Source: Heterotrichella gracilis (Eukaryota > Sar > Xanthophyceae > Tribonematales > Xanthonemataceae). Taken from it: DNA of 64,000 bases. This document shows positions 15,602-24,203 of the stretch, one piece after another. How positions within the stretch are numbered: the stretch's first letter is position 1; the number at the start of each line of letters is the position of its first letter. The notes beneath the pieces were generated by a model that was not told the origin of the DNA, did no database searches, and saw only the letters and a program-made list of their open reading frames with translations. Where the stretch lies: assembly GCA_032358255.1 (NCBI GenBank), contig JAULBX010000002.1, positions 62,001 to 126,000 of the forward strand. Direction: 5' to 3'. A program made the position numbers and the translations under genes.

Positions 15602-17125
15602 ATGAAACGCTATTTATGTTTTATTTTCGTAGCCCTTGCATTTAATTTCTATGCTGTAACACGGTTTGTTACACAAAGCGGCAGCGGCAGCATGAACGGT
15701 AGCAGCTGGCTGAACGCCTTTCCCGCTTCTTCGTTGCAATTAGCTATTAATGGCGCTAACAGTGGCGATGAAGTTTGGGTAGCCACAGGCATTTATTACA
15801 CAACAAGCAGCAGTACACGCAGTATTTCATTTGCAATGAAAAATAACGTGATCATTTACGGAAGTTTTGCAGGTACAGAAACATCTATTACACAACGTAA
15901 TTTAATTGCCGGTTTAAGCAGCACCTTAAGTGGCGCTATAGGAATGGTTGGCATTGGCGATAATAGTTATCATGTTATTTCTAATTCCAATTTAAATAAC
16001 ACAGCAATTATTGATGGATTTATTATTCGCGATGGAAACGATGACCGGGCCGCAACCGGTTCTGATTTTGGTTTAGGTGGCGGTATTTATAATGGTGGCA
16101 GCGGAACAGGAAATGTTTGTAGTCCAACAATTCGCAACTGCGTTATTACTAATAACCAGGCTGTATTTGGTGCAGGCATTTTTAATAACGGCTACCTTTC
16201 CGGAACATCTAACCCCATAATTTTAAATTGTGTTATTACTACCAATACTGCAACAACCGGCGGCGGTGCTATTGATAATTTTGGTGTGGCAGGAAATGCA
16301 AGTCCAATAATAACTAATTGTGTTATTTATAATAATATAGCGGCTTTTCGCGCCGGGGCTATGTATTGCTGGGGCGGTAATAATGGCAATGCTAGTCCGG
16401 TTGTTTTAAATACCTGTTTTGTAAATAACACGGCGGTAGATGGCGGCGGTATTATATGCGACCGTTTAAATACAAGCTCAGGAAGTTCAGGTACAGCAAC
16501 ACCAAATTTTAAAAATTGTATCTTCTGGGGAAATACTGCTTCGGGAACCGGTCCGCAGTTTTATATTTTAGGAGGCGCTGCCTTTAATGCTACTTATACA
16601 GATATTGATATGACAGGGCAAACATCGCCACATATTTTATCGGGCCCAACAACCGGAACAATTAATTCTAATCCACTTTTTTTTACTATTTCGAATGGCA
16701 CCGGACCTGATAATAAATGGTTAACCGCAGATGATGGTTTACAATTAAATAGTCCTTCCGCTTGCGTTAATGCTGGAGATAATATTGGGGTGACCTCAAC
16801 GGACATTCTTAATAACCAAAGAACACAATTTGGAATAGTAGATCTTGGTCCGTACGAAAATATGATCATTACATCTTTACAAAAAAACGTTTCAAATGAT
16901 CATGACATTATTTTATATCCTAATCCAACTAAGGATGTCCTTTATTTTTCGGGAATAAAAAACAGTAACGGAAAAATAAAACTGATCAATAGTTTAGGAG
17001 AAATTGTTCTTGAAACTAATTTAGCAGAACGCATTGAGCTAAAAGAAATACCAAAAGGTGTTTATTTTGTTTTAATAGAGAACGACGGACAAAACTCTAC
17101 TAAAAAACTAGTAAAAGCGGAATAA
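15602..17125 (+). CDS. T9SS-secreted right-handed beta-helix protein (type A sorting)
   Basis: 507 residues from the ATG at 15602, giving the signal peptide MKRYLCFIFVALAFNFYA. Residues about 25-400 are Gly/Asn-rich parallel beta-helix repeats (ANSGDEVWVATGIYYT, PTIRNCVITNNQAVFGAGIF, PIILNCVITTNTATTGGGAI), as in polymorphic outer-membrane protein-like and choice-of-anchor Q proteins. The C-terminal 75 residues (LYPNPTKDVLYFSG...KGVYFVLIENDG..KKLVKAE) are a type A T9SS sorting domain, which directs passage through the outer membrane and then cleavage. It may be an adhesin or polysaccharide-active protein; no catalytic residues are evident. Confidence 0.88.
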   Translation: MKRYLCFIFVALAFNFYAVTRFVTQSGSGSMNGSSWLNAFPASSLQLAINGANSGDEVWVATGIYYTTSSSTRSISFAMKNNVIIYGSFAGTETSITQRNLIAGLSSTLSGAIGMVGIGDNSYHVISNSNLNNTAIIDGFIIRDGNDDRAATGSDFGLGGGIYNGGSGTGNVCSPTIRNCVITNNQAVFGAGIFNNGYLSGTSNPIILNCVITTNTATTGGGAIDNFGVAGNASPIITNCVIYNNIAAFRAGAMYCWGGNNGNASPVVLNTCFVNNTAVDGGGIICDRLNTSSGSSGTATPNFKNCIFWGNTASGTGPQFYILGGAAFNATYTDIDMTGQTSPHILSGPTTGTINSNPLFFTISNGTGPDNKWLTADDGLQLNSPSACVNAGDNIGVTSTDILNNQRTQFGIVDLGPYENMIITSLQKNVSNDHDIILYPNPTKDVLYFSGIKNSNGKIKLINSLGEIVLETNLAERIELKEIPKGVYFVLIENDGQNSTKKLVKAE

Positions 17126-17222
17126 TCTACTTTTTGAACCCTCTTCATTAGCCCGTAACCAGGGGCTTTAACGAATTTTATGGAATTTTCAGGTTTCTAT
17201 CATCTAAATAGAAACAGAAAAC

Positions 17223-17870
17223 ATGAAAGCTCTCTCTCAAACCGGTTCGCTCAATAAATTCTCACAACAGTCCTTAGCATTGTTATTCACTTTTGGCGGT
17301 TTTTTTCCGGTAACTTCTATCATCTTACATTGTTTAGGCATTTTGCCTTTGCAACAATGCTTGATCTTTTTAGTTATTCCTGTGCTATTATCCTTTATTA
17401 CTTTAGGCATAAAATTTCCCGCCATAGGCAAAACCGTTATTGCAGGTTTTGCGGCCGGCATCATTGCTGTTTTTTTATACGATCTTTCGCGTGTACCATA
17501 TATACTTGCCGGTTGGTCGGATTTTATTCCGAAAATTGGTGGTTGGATAACTAACAGCGATGAAAAAAATGCGCTGTTAGGTTATACCTGGCGTTATATT
17601 GGCAACGGTGGCGGTATGGGTGTTGCTTTTTTTATTTTGATCTCACAATTAAAGAACCAACAACGCCTTATCTTAAAAGGTCTTTTATACGGTCTCTTTA
17701 TTTTTACCGGTTTAATGCTAACACTTTTCTTTTTTGAACAAACACAAGCTATGATGTTTAAAATTACACCTGTTTCTTTTACAGGTAGTATTACAGGGCA
17801 TATTATTTATGGAATAGTGCTTGGTGTTTTGGCAAAAAAATATTTTTCTCCAAAAGAAATAAATTCTTAA
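17223..17870 (+). CDS. Uncharacterised multi-span membrane protein
   Basis: 215 residues with about six hydrophobic spans (18-37, 44-62, 68-86, 126-142, 150-172, 184-205) and a Gly-rich loop (YIGNGGGMGVAFF). The family is unrecognised. It stands alone downstream of the T9SS protein gene (97 bp) and upstream of the repeat-rich non-coding region. Confidence 0.6.
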   Translation: MKALSQTGSLNKFSQQSLALLFTFGGFFPVTSIILHCLGILPLQQCLIFLVIPVLLSFITLGIKFPAIGKTVIAGFAAGIIAVFLYDLSRVPYILAGWSDFIPKIGGWITNSDEKNALLGYTWRYIGNGGGMGVAFFILISQLKNQQRLILKGLLYGLFIFTGLMLTLFFFEQTQAMMFKITPVSFTGSITGHIIYGIVLGVLAKKYFSPKEINS

Positions 17871-18023
17871 GAAATTCCTTTATGATTTTTTTGTCACTTT
17901 TGGCGCGGGATTTTTCGCTCAAGCAAAATTAGGTTCTAATAATTCATATTTAGGCCAGCCTTGTGCGGCAGCACAATTTTTTTCTTTACTTTTCCTTAGT
18001 CGAAATTACTTTACGTTTTTTTT

Positions 18024-18525
18024 GTCACTTTTGGCGCGCAAAAGTAACCAAAACGCATTTGATCTTTTGAAGGAGATTTTTGCTTTCGCGACGTAGAGGC
18101 AGCGAAAGCAAAACCGCTGCCTCGCTAAGCTCACTTTCTATGTGCCTAATCAACCAACCGCCTAGCTTAGCTCGCTAGCTATCTCTGCAAAAGATCAAGA
18201 TCGAAAACTCAAACACCTAACCGCAAAGCTACAGCCGCAATGCCGTTCGCGTAAACACACAATGTGAGGTGACCTCAAAGAAATTCCGTACGATTTGAGT
18301 TTTAATTTTTTATCCTGGCAAATTTTAAATGCATAATCCAATTAAAATATTTGGGCAGTTAGCTGCAATTAAAATTGTTCGAGCCCGCGCTGTCTGAGCC
18401 CCTTACAACAGAATTTTGTGAAGGGGCGAGTTTGCGGGCGAATCAAAAAAATTTAAAACTACAAATCAAGGAATTTGTTTGTGAGCCTTGATTTTTTGGT
18501 TACTTTTTGATCAAGCAAAAAGTGA
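18024..18525. repeat. 502-bp element with about 30-bp terminal inverted repeats and internal stem-loops
   Basis: The left end GTCACTTTTGGCGCGCAAAA..GTAACCAAAA (18024-18053) matches the reverse complement of the right end (18494-18525) apart from the middle. Inside are a perfect 12-bp stem TTTTGCTTTCGC (18078-18089) / GCGAAAGCAAAA (18102-18113); TTGATCTTTTG (18059-18069) / CAAAAGATCAA (18188-18198); a composite stem GCCCGC..GCCCCTT (18383-18404) / AAGGGGC..GCGGGC (18421-18439); and AAATCAAGG (18463-18471) / CCTTGATTT (18486-18494). No open frame is present, so it resembles a MITE-like or structured dispersed element. Confidence 0.7.
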
Positions 18526-18691
18526 CGCCAAAAATAAAGTTCAGAAATGATTTTTTGTTTGCCAACACATTGTTTCACTCAGTGCTTCGCATTGCCGTCA
18601 TCAAGCAAAAAGTGACGTCAGAAATTATTTCGGAAATGATGTTTTTGTTTGCCAAAGCTGTCGGGACACTCAATACTTCGCATTGCCGTCA
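18511..18691. repeat. Two tandem ~90-bp direct repeats
   Basis: Unit 1 (18511-18600) and unit 2 (18601-18691) both start TCAAGCAAAAAGTGACG and both end TTCGCATTGCCGTCA. They share GAAATGAT..TTTTTGTTTGCCAA in the middle. A truncated third start (TCAGGCTAA) follows. Unit 1 overlaps the right end of the 502-bp element, so the tandem copy probably arose from duplication of its border. Confidence 0.75.
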
Positions 18692-18728
18692 TCAGGCTAA
18701 ATAGGAGCCAAAATTTCCTAAAAAAACT

Positions 18729-18736
18729 TATCTTTG
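18729..18736 (+). promoter_or_regulatory. -7 box of the LuxR-family gene
   Basis: TATCTTTG is a perfect TAnnTTTG box 21 bp before the ATG at 18758. No TTTG is found at the expected upstream spacing. Confidence 0.4.
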
Positions 18737-18757
18737 TTTTAACAGTAGTTGAAACAA

Positions 18758-19237
18758 ATGTTCACGGTTTTTTTAGCAAAAAATAAACTCGTTATTATTT
18801 ACGGCGCTTCATTAGCGCTGTTATTGTTGATCCTAAAATGGCTCGAATACCGTTTTATTCTGATCAGTCATTCTTTCGAAATTTTTATTGGTGCCATTGC
18901 TGTTATTTTTATGGGTTTGGGAATTTGGCTGGCTTTAAAACTGGCCAAACCAAAAATTGAGACCGTAATTGTGGAAGTAGAAAAAGAGGTATTTATAAAC
19001 TCCGGCGCTGATTTTGTTTTTAATGAGGCTCAACTTGAAAAACTTGGCATTAGCAAACGCGAGTTGGAAGTTTTACAGTTAATGTCGGCAGGATTGAGTA
19101 ATAATGAGATAGCCGAAAAATTATTTGTGTCGTTAAACACAGTTAAGACCCATTCTTCCAAGCTCTTCGAAAAACTAGATGTTAAAAGAAGGACCCAGGC
19201 TATAGAAAAAGCTAAACGCCTGAGTCTCATACAATAA
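18758..19237 (+). CDS. Membrane-tethered LuxR-family transcription factor
   Basis: 159 residues from the ATG at 18758 (a TTG at 18749 is also in frame). Two spans (about 8-27 and 40-60) are followed by a linker and a C-terminal HTH LuxR domain: ISKRELEVLQLMSAGLSNNEIAEKLFVSLNTVKTHSSKLF, with the Glu and the NTVKTH recognition helix of the GerE fold. No receiver domain is present, so the input must come through the membrane helices or by another route. It precedes DUF4199 and VOC genes on the same strand, an order common in Bacteroidota. Confidence 0.88.
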   Translation: MFTVFLAKNKLVIIYGASLALLLLILKWLEYRFILISHSFEIFIGAIAVIFMGLGIWLALKLAKPKIETVIVEVEKEVFINSGADFVFNEAQLEKLGISKRELEVLQLMSAGLSNNEIAEKLFVSLNTVKTHSSKLFEKLDVKRRTQAIEKAKRLSLIQ

Positions 19238-19358
19238 ATACAATCATCCTTTTGTGTGAAAAGCAAAAATTAATTTAAAATCACCCTTTAGTATGAAGAA
19301 AAAGGCTTTTTTGTACCTTAGTTTTGCCGGCATATTAACCAAATTAAATTTTTAAAAA

Positions 19359-19895
19359 ATGAAAAAGAATGTTTTAGTTTTTGGCTGCATTGCGGGGGTC
19401 ATTGTAAGCACCTTCATGTTTGTGAGCATGCTTTTATTTAGTAAAGATGTTAGCGGTGCCGGCAGTATGCTTGTTGGTTATGCGGCCATGTTGGTTGCAT
19501 TTTCTTTTGTATTTGTGGGCATTAAAAATTTTAGGGATAAATACAATAATGGCTTTATCACTTTTGGAAAAGCATTTAAAGTGGGTATATTAATTTCTTT
19601 AATTGCTTCAACCTTTTATGTCATTACCTGGATCTTTGAACTTAAATTCGTACTCACCGATTTTATGGAAACTTACAGCGCGCAAATGTTGAAACAGGTG
19701 CATGAAAGTGGTTTGCCGCAAGCAGAAATGGATAAACAAATAGCAGAAATTGCGCAGAGTAAAGAAATGTATAAAAACCCTATTTTTTTAGTACTTATTA
19801 CTTACATGGAAATTTTTCCGGTAGGGTTATTAGTTACAATAGTAAGTGCCCTTATTTTAAAGAAAAAAGAAAACCCTCAAACTCAAACAGTATAA
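19359..19895 (+). CDS. DUF4199 membrane protein
   Basis: 178 residues, four spans. NFRDKYNNGFITFGKAFKVGILISLIASTFYVITW is the conserved core of DUF4199 proteins of Bacteroidota; a long helical loop (MLKQVHESGLPQAEMDKQIAEIAQSKEMYK) precedes the last span. Function unknown. Four bases separate it from the VOC gene, and a TAGTTTTG box at 19319-19326 may be its promoter. Confidence 0.85.
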   Translation: MKKNVLVFGCIAGVIVSTFMFVSMLLFSKDVSGAGSMLVGYAAMLVAFSFVFVGIKNFRDKYNNGFITFGKAFKVGILISLIASTFYVITWIFELKFVLTDFMETYSAQMLKQVHESGLPQAEMDKQIAEIAQSKEMYKNPIFLVLITYMEIFPVGLLVTIVSALILKKKENPQTQTV

Positions 19896-19899
19896 AAAA

Positions 19900-20262
19900 A
19901 TGGAAAAATTAGTAACAGGAATTGGCGGACTATTTTTCCGCTCAAAAGATGATAAAGCTTTAGCGCTTTGGTACGAAAAACATTTTGGTATTAATGCTGT
20001 GCAAAATTATAAGCCATGGCAAACAGAAGGTGGGCCTACTGTTTTTGCACCTTTTAAAAACGAGACCAACTATTTTGGCAATATGAATCAGCAATTTATG
20101 ATCAACTTACGTGTGAGTGATCTTGATAAATTGTGTGAGCAGTTAAAAGCTGCCGGTGTAAAATTAGATGAGAACAGGATGAACGAATCGTATGGCAAAT
20201 TTGCCTGGTGTTATGATCCTGAAGGAAATAAAATTGAGTTGTGGCAGCCACTAGGTGAATAA
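19900..20262 (+). CDS. VOC-superfamily (glyoxalase/bleomycin-resistance-like) protein
   Basis: 120 residues with one pair of beta-alpha-beta-beta-beta modules: GIGGLFFRSKDDKALALWYEKHFGI and the C-terminal YGKFAWCYDPEGNKIELWQP, which carries the typical metal-side Glu. Such proteins may be lyases, dioxygenases or resistance proteins; the substrate cannot be told. It is co-transcribed with the DUF4199 gene. Confidence 0.85.
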   Translation: MEKLVTGIGGLFFRSKDDKALALWYEKHFGINAVQNYKPWQTEGGPTVFAPFKNETNYFGNMNQQFMINLRVSDLDKLCEQLKAAGVKLDENRMNESYGKFAWCYDPEGNKIELWQPLGE

Positions 20263-20275
20263 TAAGGTAAAATAA

Positions 20276-20344
20276 TTAACCACAAAGGCCGCTAAGAAGG
20301 CACAACGCACACAAAGAAAAAATCGTTGTGATCTTTGTGGTTAA
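20276..20344. repeat. Dispersed AACCACAAAG palindrome, copy 1
   Basis: Perfect 12-bp arms TTAACCACAAAG (20276-20287) and CTTTGTGGTTAA (20333-20344) enclose an imperfectly paired middle (AAGAAGGCACAACGCACACA). Related copies lie at 49040-49126 and, with one arm only, at 53652-53693. It lies between convergent genes. Confidence 0.8.
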
Positions 20345-20371
20345 GTTACGTCGCTCTATTTCCTCAGTCGT

Positions 20372-20779
20372 TTAAAAGTGATTTACTTTCGAACTGACAG
20401 CATTTTGCGCGGTCTTCTTATCCTTTTTTGGTTGCGGGCGTTCGATGCGTTTGCCCATGCATTTGTAACTGTTCAGTAAAAAGAATGCGATAGAGATGGT
20501 CCATACGGCTACTTTTCTGAATCTGGTTTTAAAAAGAAAATTCTCGAGTTTATTGATGCTAATAGAAAAGATGGTTGTTTGCGTATGTCTTAAATTATAA
20601 CGCCCGCAAATTTTTTGCTCCGAAGTAGTTTTGAAATAGTTCTCAATTTCATCCAGACTCATTTTTGTAAAATCAATAACCTTCGTCTGGCAGCTACCAC
20701 AAAATTTCCCGCCGCTAACATCGCTCATTTTACCAAAATTTTCGGAGCAAGGTTTTTCTATTTGGATGTTGTTATTCAT
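20372..20779 (-). CDS. Bacteroidota small CxxC protein with one membrane span
   Basis: 135 residues. The N-terminus PCSENFGKMSDVSGGKFCGSCQTKVIDFTKMSLDEIENYF, followed by KICGRY, is a recurrent Bacteroidota module with four Cys that probably bind a metal ion. A single span (about 90-107) and a basic tail follow. Longer relatives carry this module before carboxypeptidase-like domains. The function is unknown. Confidence 0.7.
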   Translation of the reverse strand: MNNNIQIEKPCSENFGKMSDVSGGKFCGSCQTKVIDFTKMSLDEIENYFKTTSEQKICGRYNLRHTQTTIFSISINKLENFLFKTRFRKVAVWTISIAFFLLNSYKCMGKRIERPQPKKDKKTAQNAVSSKVNHF

Positions 20780-20830
20780 TGTTTAATTAAAGATACAAAA
20801 TGGATGTGGGTTTTGCAATAGGCTAAAAAC

Positions 20831-20863
20831 AAAAGATCCCCAACCAAAGGTTGAGGATCTTTT
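20831..20863 (-). terminator. Intrinsic terminator of pckA
   Basis: AAAGATCCCCAACC / GGTTGAGGATCTTT stem with a 3-nt loop and one mismatch. On the minus strand it is followed by TTTTGTTTTTAG. It lies 25 bp after the pckA stop. Confidence 0.8.
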
Positions 20864-20887
20864 ATTCTGTGATAATTGATATTATTT

Positions 20888-22501
20888 TTAAACCGTTACT
20901 TCTACTTTGGGAGCAGCCGCTAAAATTTCGGCGTTTGCAGCAGAAGCGTATTGTTCAAAATTCTTAACGAAAGACGAAGCTAAAGTTTGTGCTGTTTGAT
21001 TAAACGATTCTTTATCTTTCCATGCATTCTTAGGTTCTAAGATCTCTGATGGAACATTAGGACAGCTCTTAGGAAAATTTAATTTGAAATAAGGTGTAGT
21101 GCCATACTCAACTTTATCTAACTCTCCGTTCAATGCAGCTGTAATCAAAGAACGCGTGTAAGATAATTTAATACGACTTCCAACGCCATACTTACCGCCT
21201 ACCCATCCGGTATTTAGTAACCAAACGTTTACGTTATTCTTTTTTAATTTTTCGCCTAACAACTCAGCATATTTTGTTGGGTGCAACGGTAAAAATACTT
21301 TACCAAAGCAAGCTGAGAACGTTAATGTTGGCTCGGTAATACCCATCTCTGTTCCAGCAACTTTAGCAGTGTAACCACTAATAAAATGGTACATGGCTTG
21401 CGCAGGTGTTAATTTAGAAATTGGAGGTAGCACACCAAATGCATCGCAGGTTAAAAAGAAAATATTTTTTGGTACATCGCCCACTGCAGGTGTTACTGCA
21501 TTGTCAATATAATTAGCAGGATAACTTACGCGTGTATTTTCTGTTTTTGAAATATTCGCGTAATCAACAGTTGTTGTTCCCGGATAAAAATCAATGTTCT
21601 CTAATAACGAACCAAATTTAATAGCGTTAAAAATTTGCGGTTCTTTTTCGGCAGTAAGATCTACACATTTTGCATAGCAACCACCTTCAAAGTTAAACAC
21701 ACCTGTATCGCTCCAGCCATGCTCATCATCGCCAATTAATTTACGGTTAGGATCGGCACTTAAAGTTGTTTTACCGGTTCCTGAAAGACCAAAGAAAATA
21801 GCAGTATCGCCATCTTTACCAATGTTTGCAGAACAGTGCATTGGCAACACACCTTTTTCGTGTGGTAAAATATAATTTAATACGGCAAAAATTCCTTTTT
21901 TAATTTCGCCGGTATACCCAGTGCCACCAATTAATATAATTTTCTTAGTAAAATTAAGGATCGCAAAATTATGTTGGCGTGTGCCATCAATTTTTGGATC
22001 TGATTTAAAGCCCGGTGCATTAATAATTAACCAATCGTGTTTAAAGGTTTTAATTTCTTCGTTAGTTGGACGTAAAAATAAATTGTTGGCGAATAAATTA
22101 TGTGCAGGAAATTCATTTACAATACGAATGTTGATGCGATATTTAGGATCAGCACAAGCGTAAGAATCACGAATCCAAACTTCTTTGCCACTTAAATAAG
22201 CCAATAAACGGTTGTGTAAAAGATCAAATTTATCAGAATCAAAACGGTTGTTTACATCGCCCCACCAAACGCTGTCTTTCGTATTTTCGTCTACTACTAC
22301 AAATTTATCTTTTGGCGATCGGCCCGTAAATTCTCCGGTATCAATTGCAAGTGCACCTACATCTGTTAAAACTCCCTCTCCTCTTAAGATTGTTTCTTCA
22401 ACCAATTCGCTTGGGTGAAGGTTCCAAAAAGCCATTTCTACATTTGAAAGGCCAAGTTGCGCAACTGAGGCACCATCTGCTTTTAAACCAATTTCGTTCA
22501 T
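20888..22501 (-). CDS. pckA: Phosphoenolpyruvate carboxykinase (ATP)
   Basis: Converts oxaloacetate and ATP to phosphoenolpyruvate, ADP and CO2, the first committed step of gluconeogenesis. 537 residues, the normal length. TGRSPKDKF at 59-67, GGTGYTGE at 192-199, MHCSANIG at 221-228, the P-loop GLSGTGKTT at 238-246 and GDDEHGW just after give metal and nucleotide binding. It is of the ATP type, not GTP. It is flanked by its own promoter box and terminator, so it is monocistronic. Confidence 0.97.
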   Translation of the reverse strand: MNEIGLKADGASVAQLGLSNVEMAFWNLHPSELVEETILRGEGVLTDVGALAIDTGEFTGRSPKDKFVVVDENTKDSVWWGDVNNRFDSDKFDLLHNRLLAYLSGKEVWIRDSYACADPKYRINIRIVNEFPAHNLFANNLFLRPTNEEIKTFKHDWLIINAPGFKSDPKIDGTRQHNFAILNFTKKIILIGGTGYTGEIKKGIFAVLNYILPHEKGVLPMHCSANIGKDGDTAIFFGLSGTGKTTLSADPNRKLIGDDEHGWSDTGVFNFEGGCYAKCVDLTAEKEPQIFNAIKFGSLLENIDFYPGTTTVDYANISKTENTRVSYPANYIDNAVTPAVGDVPKNIFFLTCDAFGVLPPISKLTPAQAMYHFISGYTAKVAGTEMGITEPTLTFSACFGKVFLPLHPTKYAELLGEKLKKNNVNVWLLNTGWVGGKYGVGSRIKLSYTRSLITAALNGELDKVEYGTTPYFKLNFPKSCPNVPSEILEPKNAWKDKESFNQTAQTLASSFVKNFEQYASAANAEILAAAPKVEVTV

Positions 22502-22525
22502 TATAGTTTTGTTTTGTTAGTTGGG

Positions 22526-22533
22526 CAAAAGTA
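22526..22533 (-). promoter_or_regulatory. -7 box of pckA
   Basis: TACTTTTG on the minus strand (22533-22526) is a perfect TAnnTTTG box, 24 bp before the pckA ATG. No clear -33 TTTG is present. The box overlaps the T run of the upstream gene's terminator. Confidence 0.5.
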
Positions 22534-22566
22534 CAAAAAAAAACCGGCCTTAAAAAGACCGTTTTT
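22531..22566 (-). terminator. Intrinsic terminator of the Ser/Thr-rich lipoprotein gene
   Basis: On the minus strand AACGGTC / GGCCGGTT pair with one bulge and a G-T pair around TTTTTAA, followed by nine T residues. Confidence 0.6.
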
Positions 22567-22594
22567 CCACAATTTATTGGGTTATTAACGTATT

Positions 22595-23017
22595 TTATCT
22601 TATTGATACTGAGACCAATTGAGCTTCTTTTGCGATTTTTTTCAACTGTTCAATAAAGTCCTTTTTTTCGTTTTCTTTTAATTCGGTCAAAGGCAAACAA
22701 ATACGTCTTTCGCCTTCACGACCAATATTTTTTGAGGTTGATTTTAGCTTTTTGCTGTCAATTAATGCAGTTACTTTATCTAAAGCCGGGCCGTCAATTC
22801 CTGATCCCGGACTTCCGAATGAAACTTCAACAGCGCAATCTTTATCGGTAACGCCTTTAAATACGGTTGGATCGGAAGTTGCAGTAACAGTTCCTTCAGT
22901 ACTATTTGTACTTGTTGTTGAAGTAGATGTTGACGTAGAAGTAGTTTTTGATTTGGTTTTGCACGAAGCTAAACCTAAAAACAAAACACTGCTTAAAAGA
23001 ATGATAGAGTTTTTCAT
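22595..23017 (-). CDS. Small lipoprotein with Ser/Thr-rich linker
   Basis: 140 residues. Lipobox LASC (Cys19), then a low-complexity KTTSTSTSTSTTSTNSTEGT linker at about 22-45, and a compact C-terminal domain with two Cys (KDCAVEVSFGSPGSGIDGPA ... RRICLPLTELKENEKKDFIE). The family is unrecognised. It is followed by a terminator and is probably transcribed alone. Confidence 0.65.
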   Translation of the reverse strand: MKNSIILLSSVLFLGLASCKTKSKTTSTSTSTSTTSTNSTEGTVTATSDPTVFKGVTDKDCAVEVSFGSPGSGIDGPALDKVTALIDSKKLKSTSKNIGREGERRICLPLTELKENEKKDFIEQLKKIAKEAQLVSVSIR

Positions 23018-23083
23018 AATGCTAATTTTTGTAAGGTAAATATGCTAATTATTGTTGAGTAATATGAGAAGCTATTTAAAAAT

Positions 23084-23518
23084 TTATGCTTTTTTTATGG
23101 CCGAAATTGCTAAACATAACCAACCAGCCACAAAAAGTATGCCTCCTATTGGCGTAACCGGCCCCAAAAATTTTAGCCAATCGGCGCCATAAAGATTACG
23201 GGTACATAAAAAATAAAGCGAACCGCTAAACAAAATTATACCCCAGAAAAATAAATGGTAGGCCCAGTTCAAAAATTTACTATCGTATTTTATTTTTAAC
23301 AACACCACCGCTAACATCGCAAAGGTGTGATACATATGATATTTAACACCAGTATCAAAACCATTTAAAAGGTCAGGCGTAATTAAACCTGTTTCTAATT
23401 TTCCTTTTAAAGCATGCGCACCAAGCGCGCCAAGAGCCACCGCAATGGCGCCTAAAAAACCTATTGTTATGAGTTGTTTAGGTATTTCGTGTTTCTTATT
23501 TCGTGTTTCTTGTTCCAT
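23084..23518 (-). CDS. DUF423 membrane protein
   Basis: The ATG at 23518 is chosen; one at 23536 is also possible. The protein shows IGFLGAIAVALGALGAHALKG, GVKYHMYHTFAMLAVVLL, FFWGIILFSGSLYFLC and LGPVTPIGGILFVAGWL, the full DUF423 (YwdK/YgdD) pattern with four spans. The function of the family is unknown. It is the distal gene of the guaB-def cluster, 63 bp after the TPR lipoprotein. Confidence 0.88.
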   Translation of the reverse strand: MEQETRNKKHEIPKQLITIGFLGAIAVALGALGAHALKGKLETGLITPDLLNGFDTGVKYHMYHTFAMLAVVLLKIKYDSKFLNWAYHLFFWGIILFSGSLYFLCTRNLYGADWLKFLGPVTPIGGILFVAGWLCLAISAIKKA

Positions 23519-23581
23519 GATCCCGTCTTTTATCATTTATCTTGAGTCGTTTATCATACAGACCGATTACTGCCAACTGCA

Positions 23582-24193
23582 TTACTTCTTCTTCTTCAGC
23601 TCTTCCATTATCTGCGCATCCGATTTGCCAACAAATGTAAGTGCACCTTGTGAACTTTTTGCCCAATCGCTTTTTGGATACTCGCTAATAATTTGTTGAT
23701 ACAGTTTTTTTGCTTCAGCTTCGTTATTTAAATACGTTGCTTCATCGTACAACTGCGCCAACAAAAATAATGCAGCCGGGCGATGTTTTGAGGCCGGATA
23801 ATCTGCAATACATTTATCCAAAACAATTTTTGCCTGTGGAATATTATTGATCGATTGCGCAACCTGCGCCGTTTTAATTAAATAAATTGGAACAAGCGAA
23901 TCGTTAGAACAATAAAAAGCATAATCTGTAAAAGCATTAATCCCTTTAGTGGCAACATCTTTTTTTACTTCCAGTTCCTTTAAAAGAATGCTGTCCATTT
24001 TTTTTGCCTCAACCAGCAAATTCTTACAATCCGATAAATACATTTTATTTTCACGTATCAAGGAATCGGAAACAACAACTGTTTTAACAGAATCTTTTTT
24101 TTCTGCAACAGAAGTTTTTTGTTCGGTACCCGAACAAGCAGTAAAAAAAACGAGCGGGGCAATTAATAGACTAGATAAAAAATTGCTTTTCAT
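23582..24193 (-). CDS. TPR lipoprotein (YbgF/BamD-like repeats)
   Basis: 203 residues. Lipobox FTAC (Cys20), then a charged helical region and two or three TPR-like units: LIKTAQVAQSINNIPQAKIVLDKCIADYPASKHRPAALFLLAQLYDEA and AEAKKLYQQIISEYPKSDWA. The layout resembles periplasmic TPR lipoproteins that scaffold envelope complexes. It starts 10 bp after def, so it is in the guaB-def operon. Confidence 0.75.
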   Translation of the reverse strand: MKSNFLSSLLIAPLVFFTACSGTEQKTSVAEKKDSVKTVVVSDSLIRENKMYLSDCKNLLVEAKKMDSILLKELEVKKDVATKGINAFTDYAFYCSNDSLVPIYLIKTAQVAQSINNIPQAKIVLDKCIADYPASKHRPAALFLLAQLYDEATYLNNEAEAKKLYQQIISEYPKSDWAKSSQGALTFVGKSDAQIMEELKKKK

Positions 24194-24203
24194 TTTTTTG
24201 AGA

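Larger units (their letters stand above)
17871..18757. other. Long non-coding region made of nested repeats
   Basis: About 890 bp without a credible gene. It contains a first copy of TTTGTCACTTTTGGCGCG near 17890-17908, a 502-bp element with inverted ends (18024-18525), two 90-bp tandem units (18511-18691) and the promoter box of the LuxR gene near 18730. Short open frames across it are only by-products of the repeats. Confidence 0.7.

Noticed and set aside
18507-18704. 65-codon open frame over the tandem repeats
   Set aside because: It simply reads the same 90-bp unit twice (IKQKVT..), with no independent start or family resemblance.
17871-18757. Insertion sequence
   Set aside because: No transposase frame or remnant is found, and no target duplication could be identified by eye.
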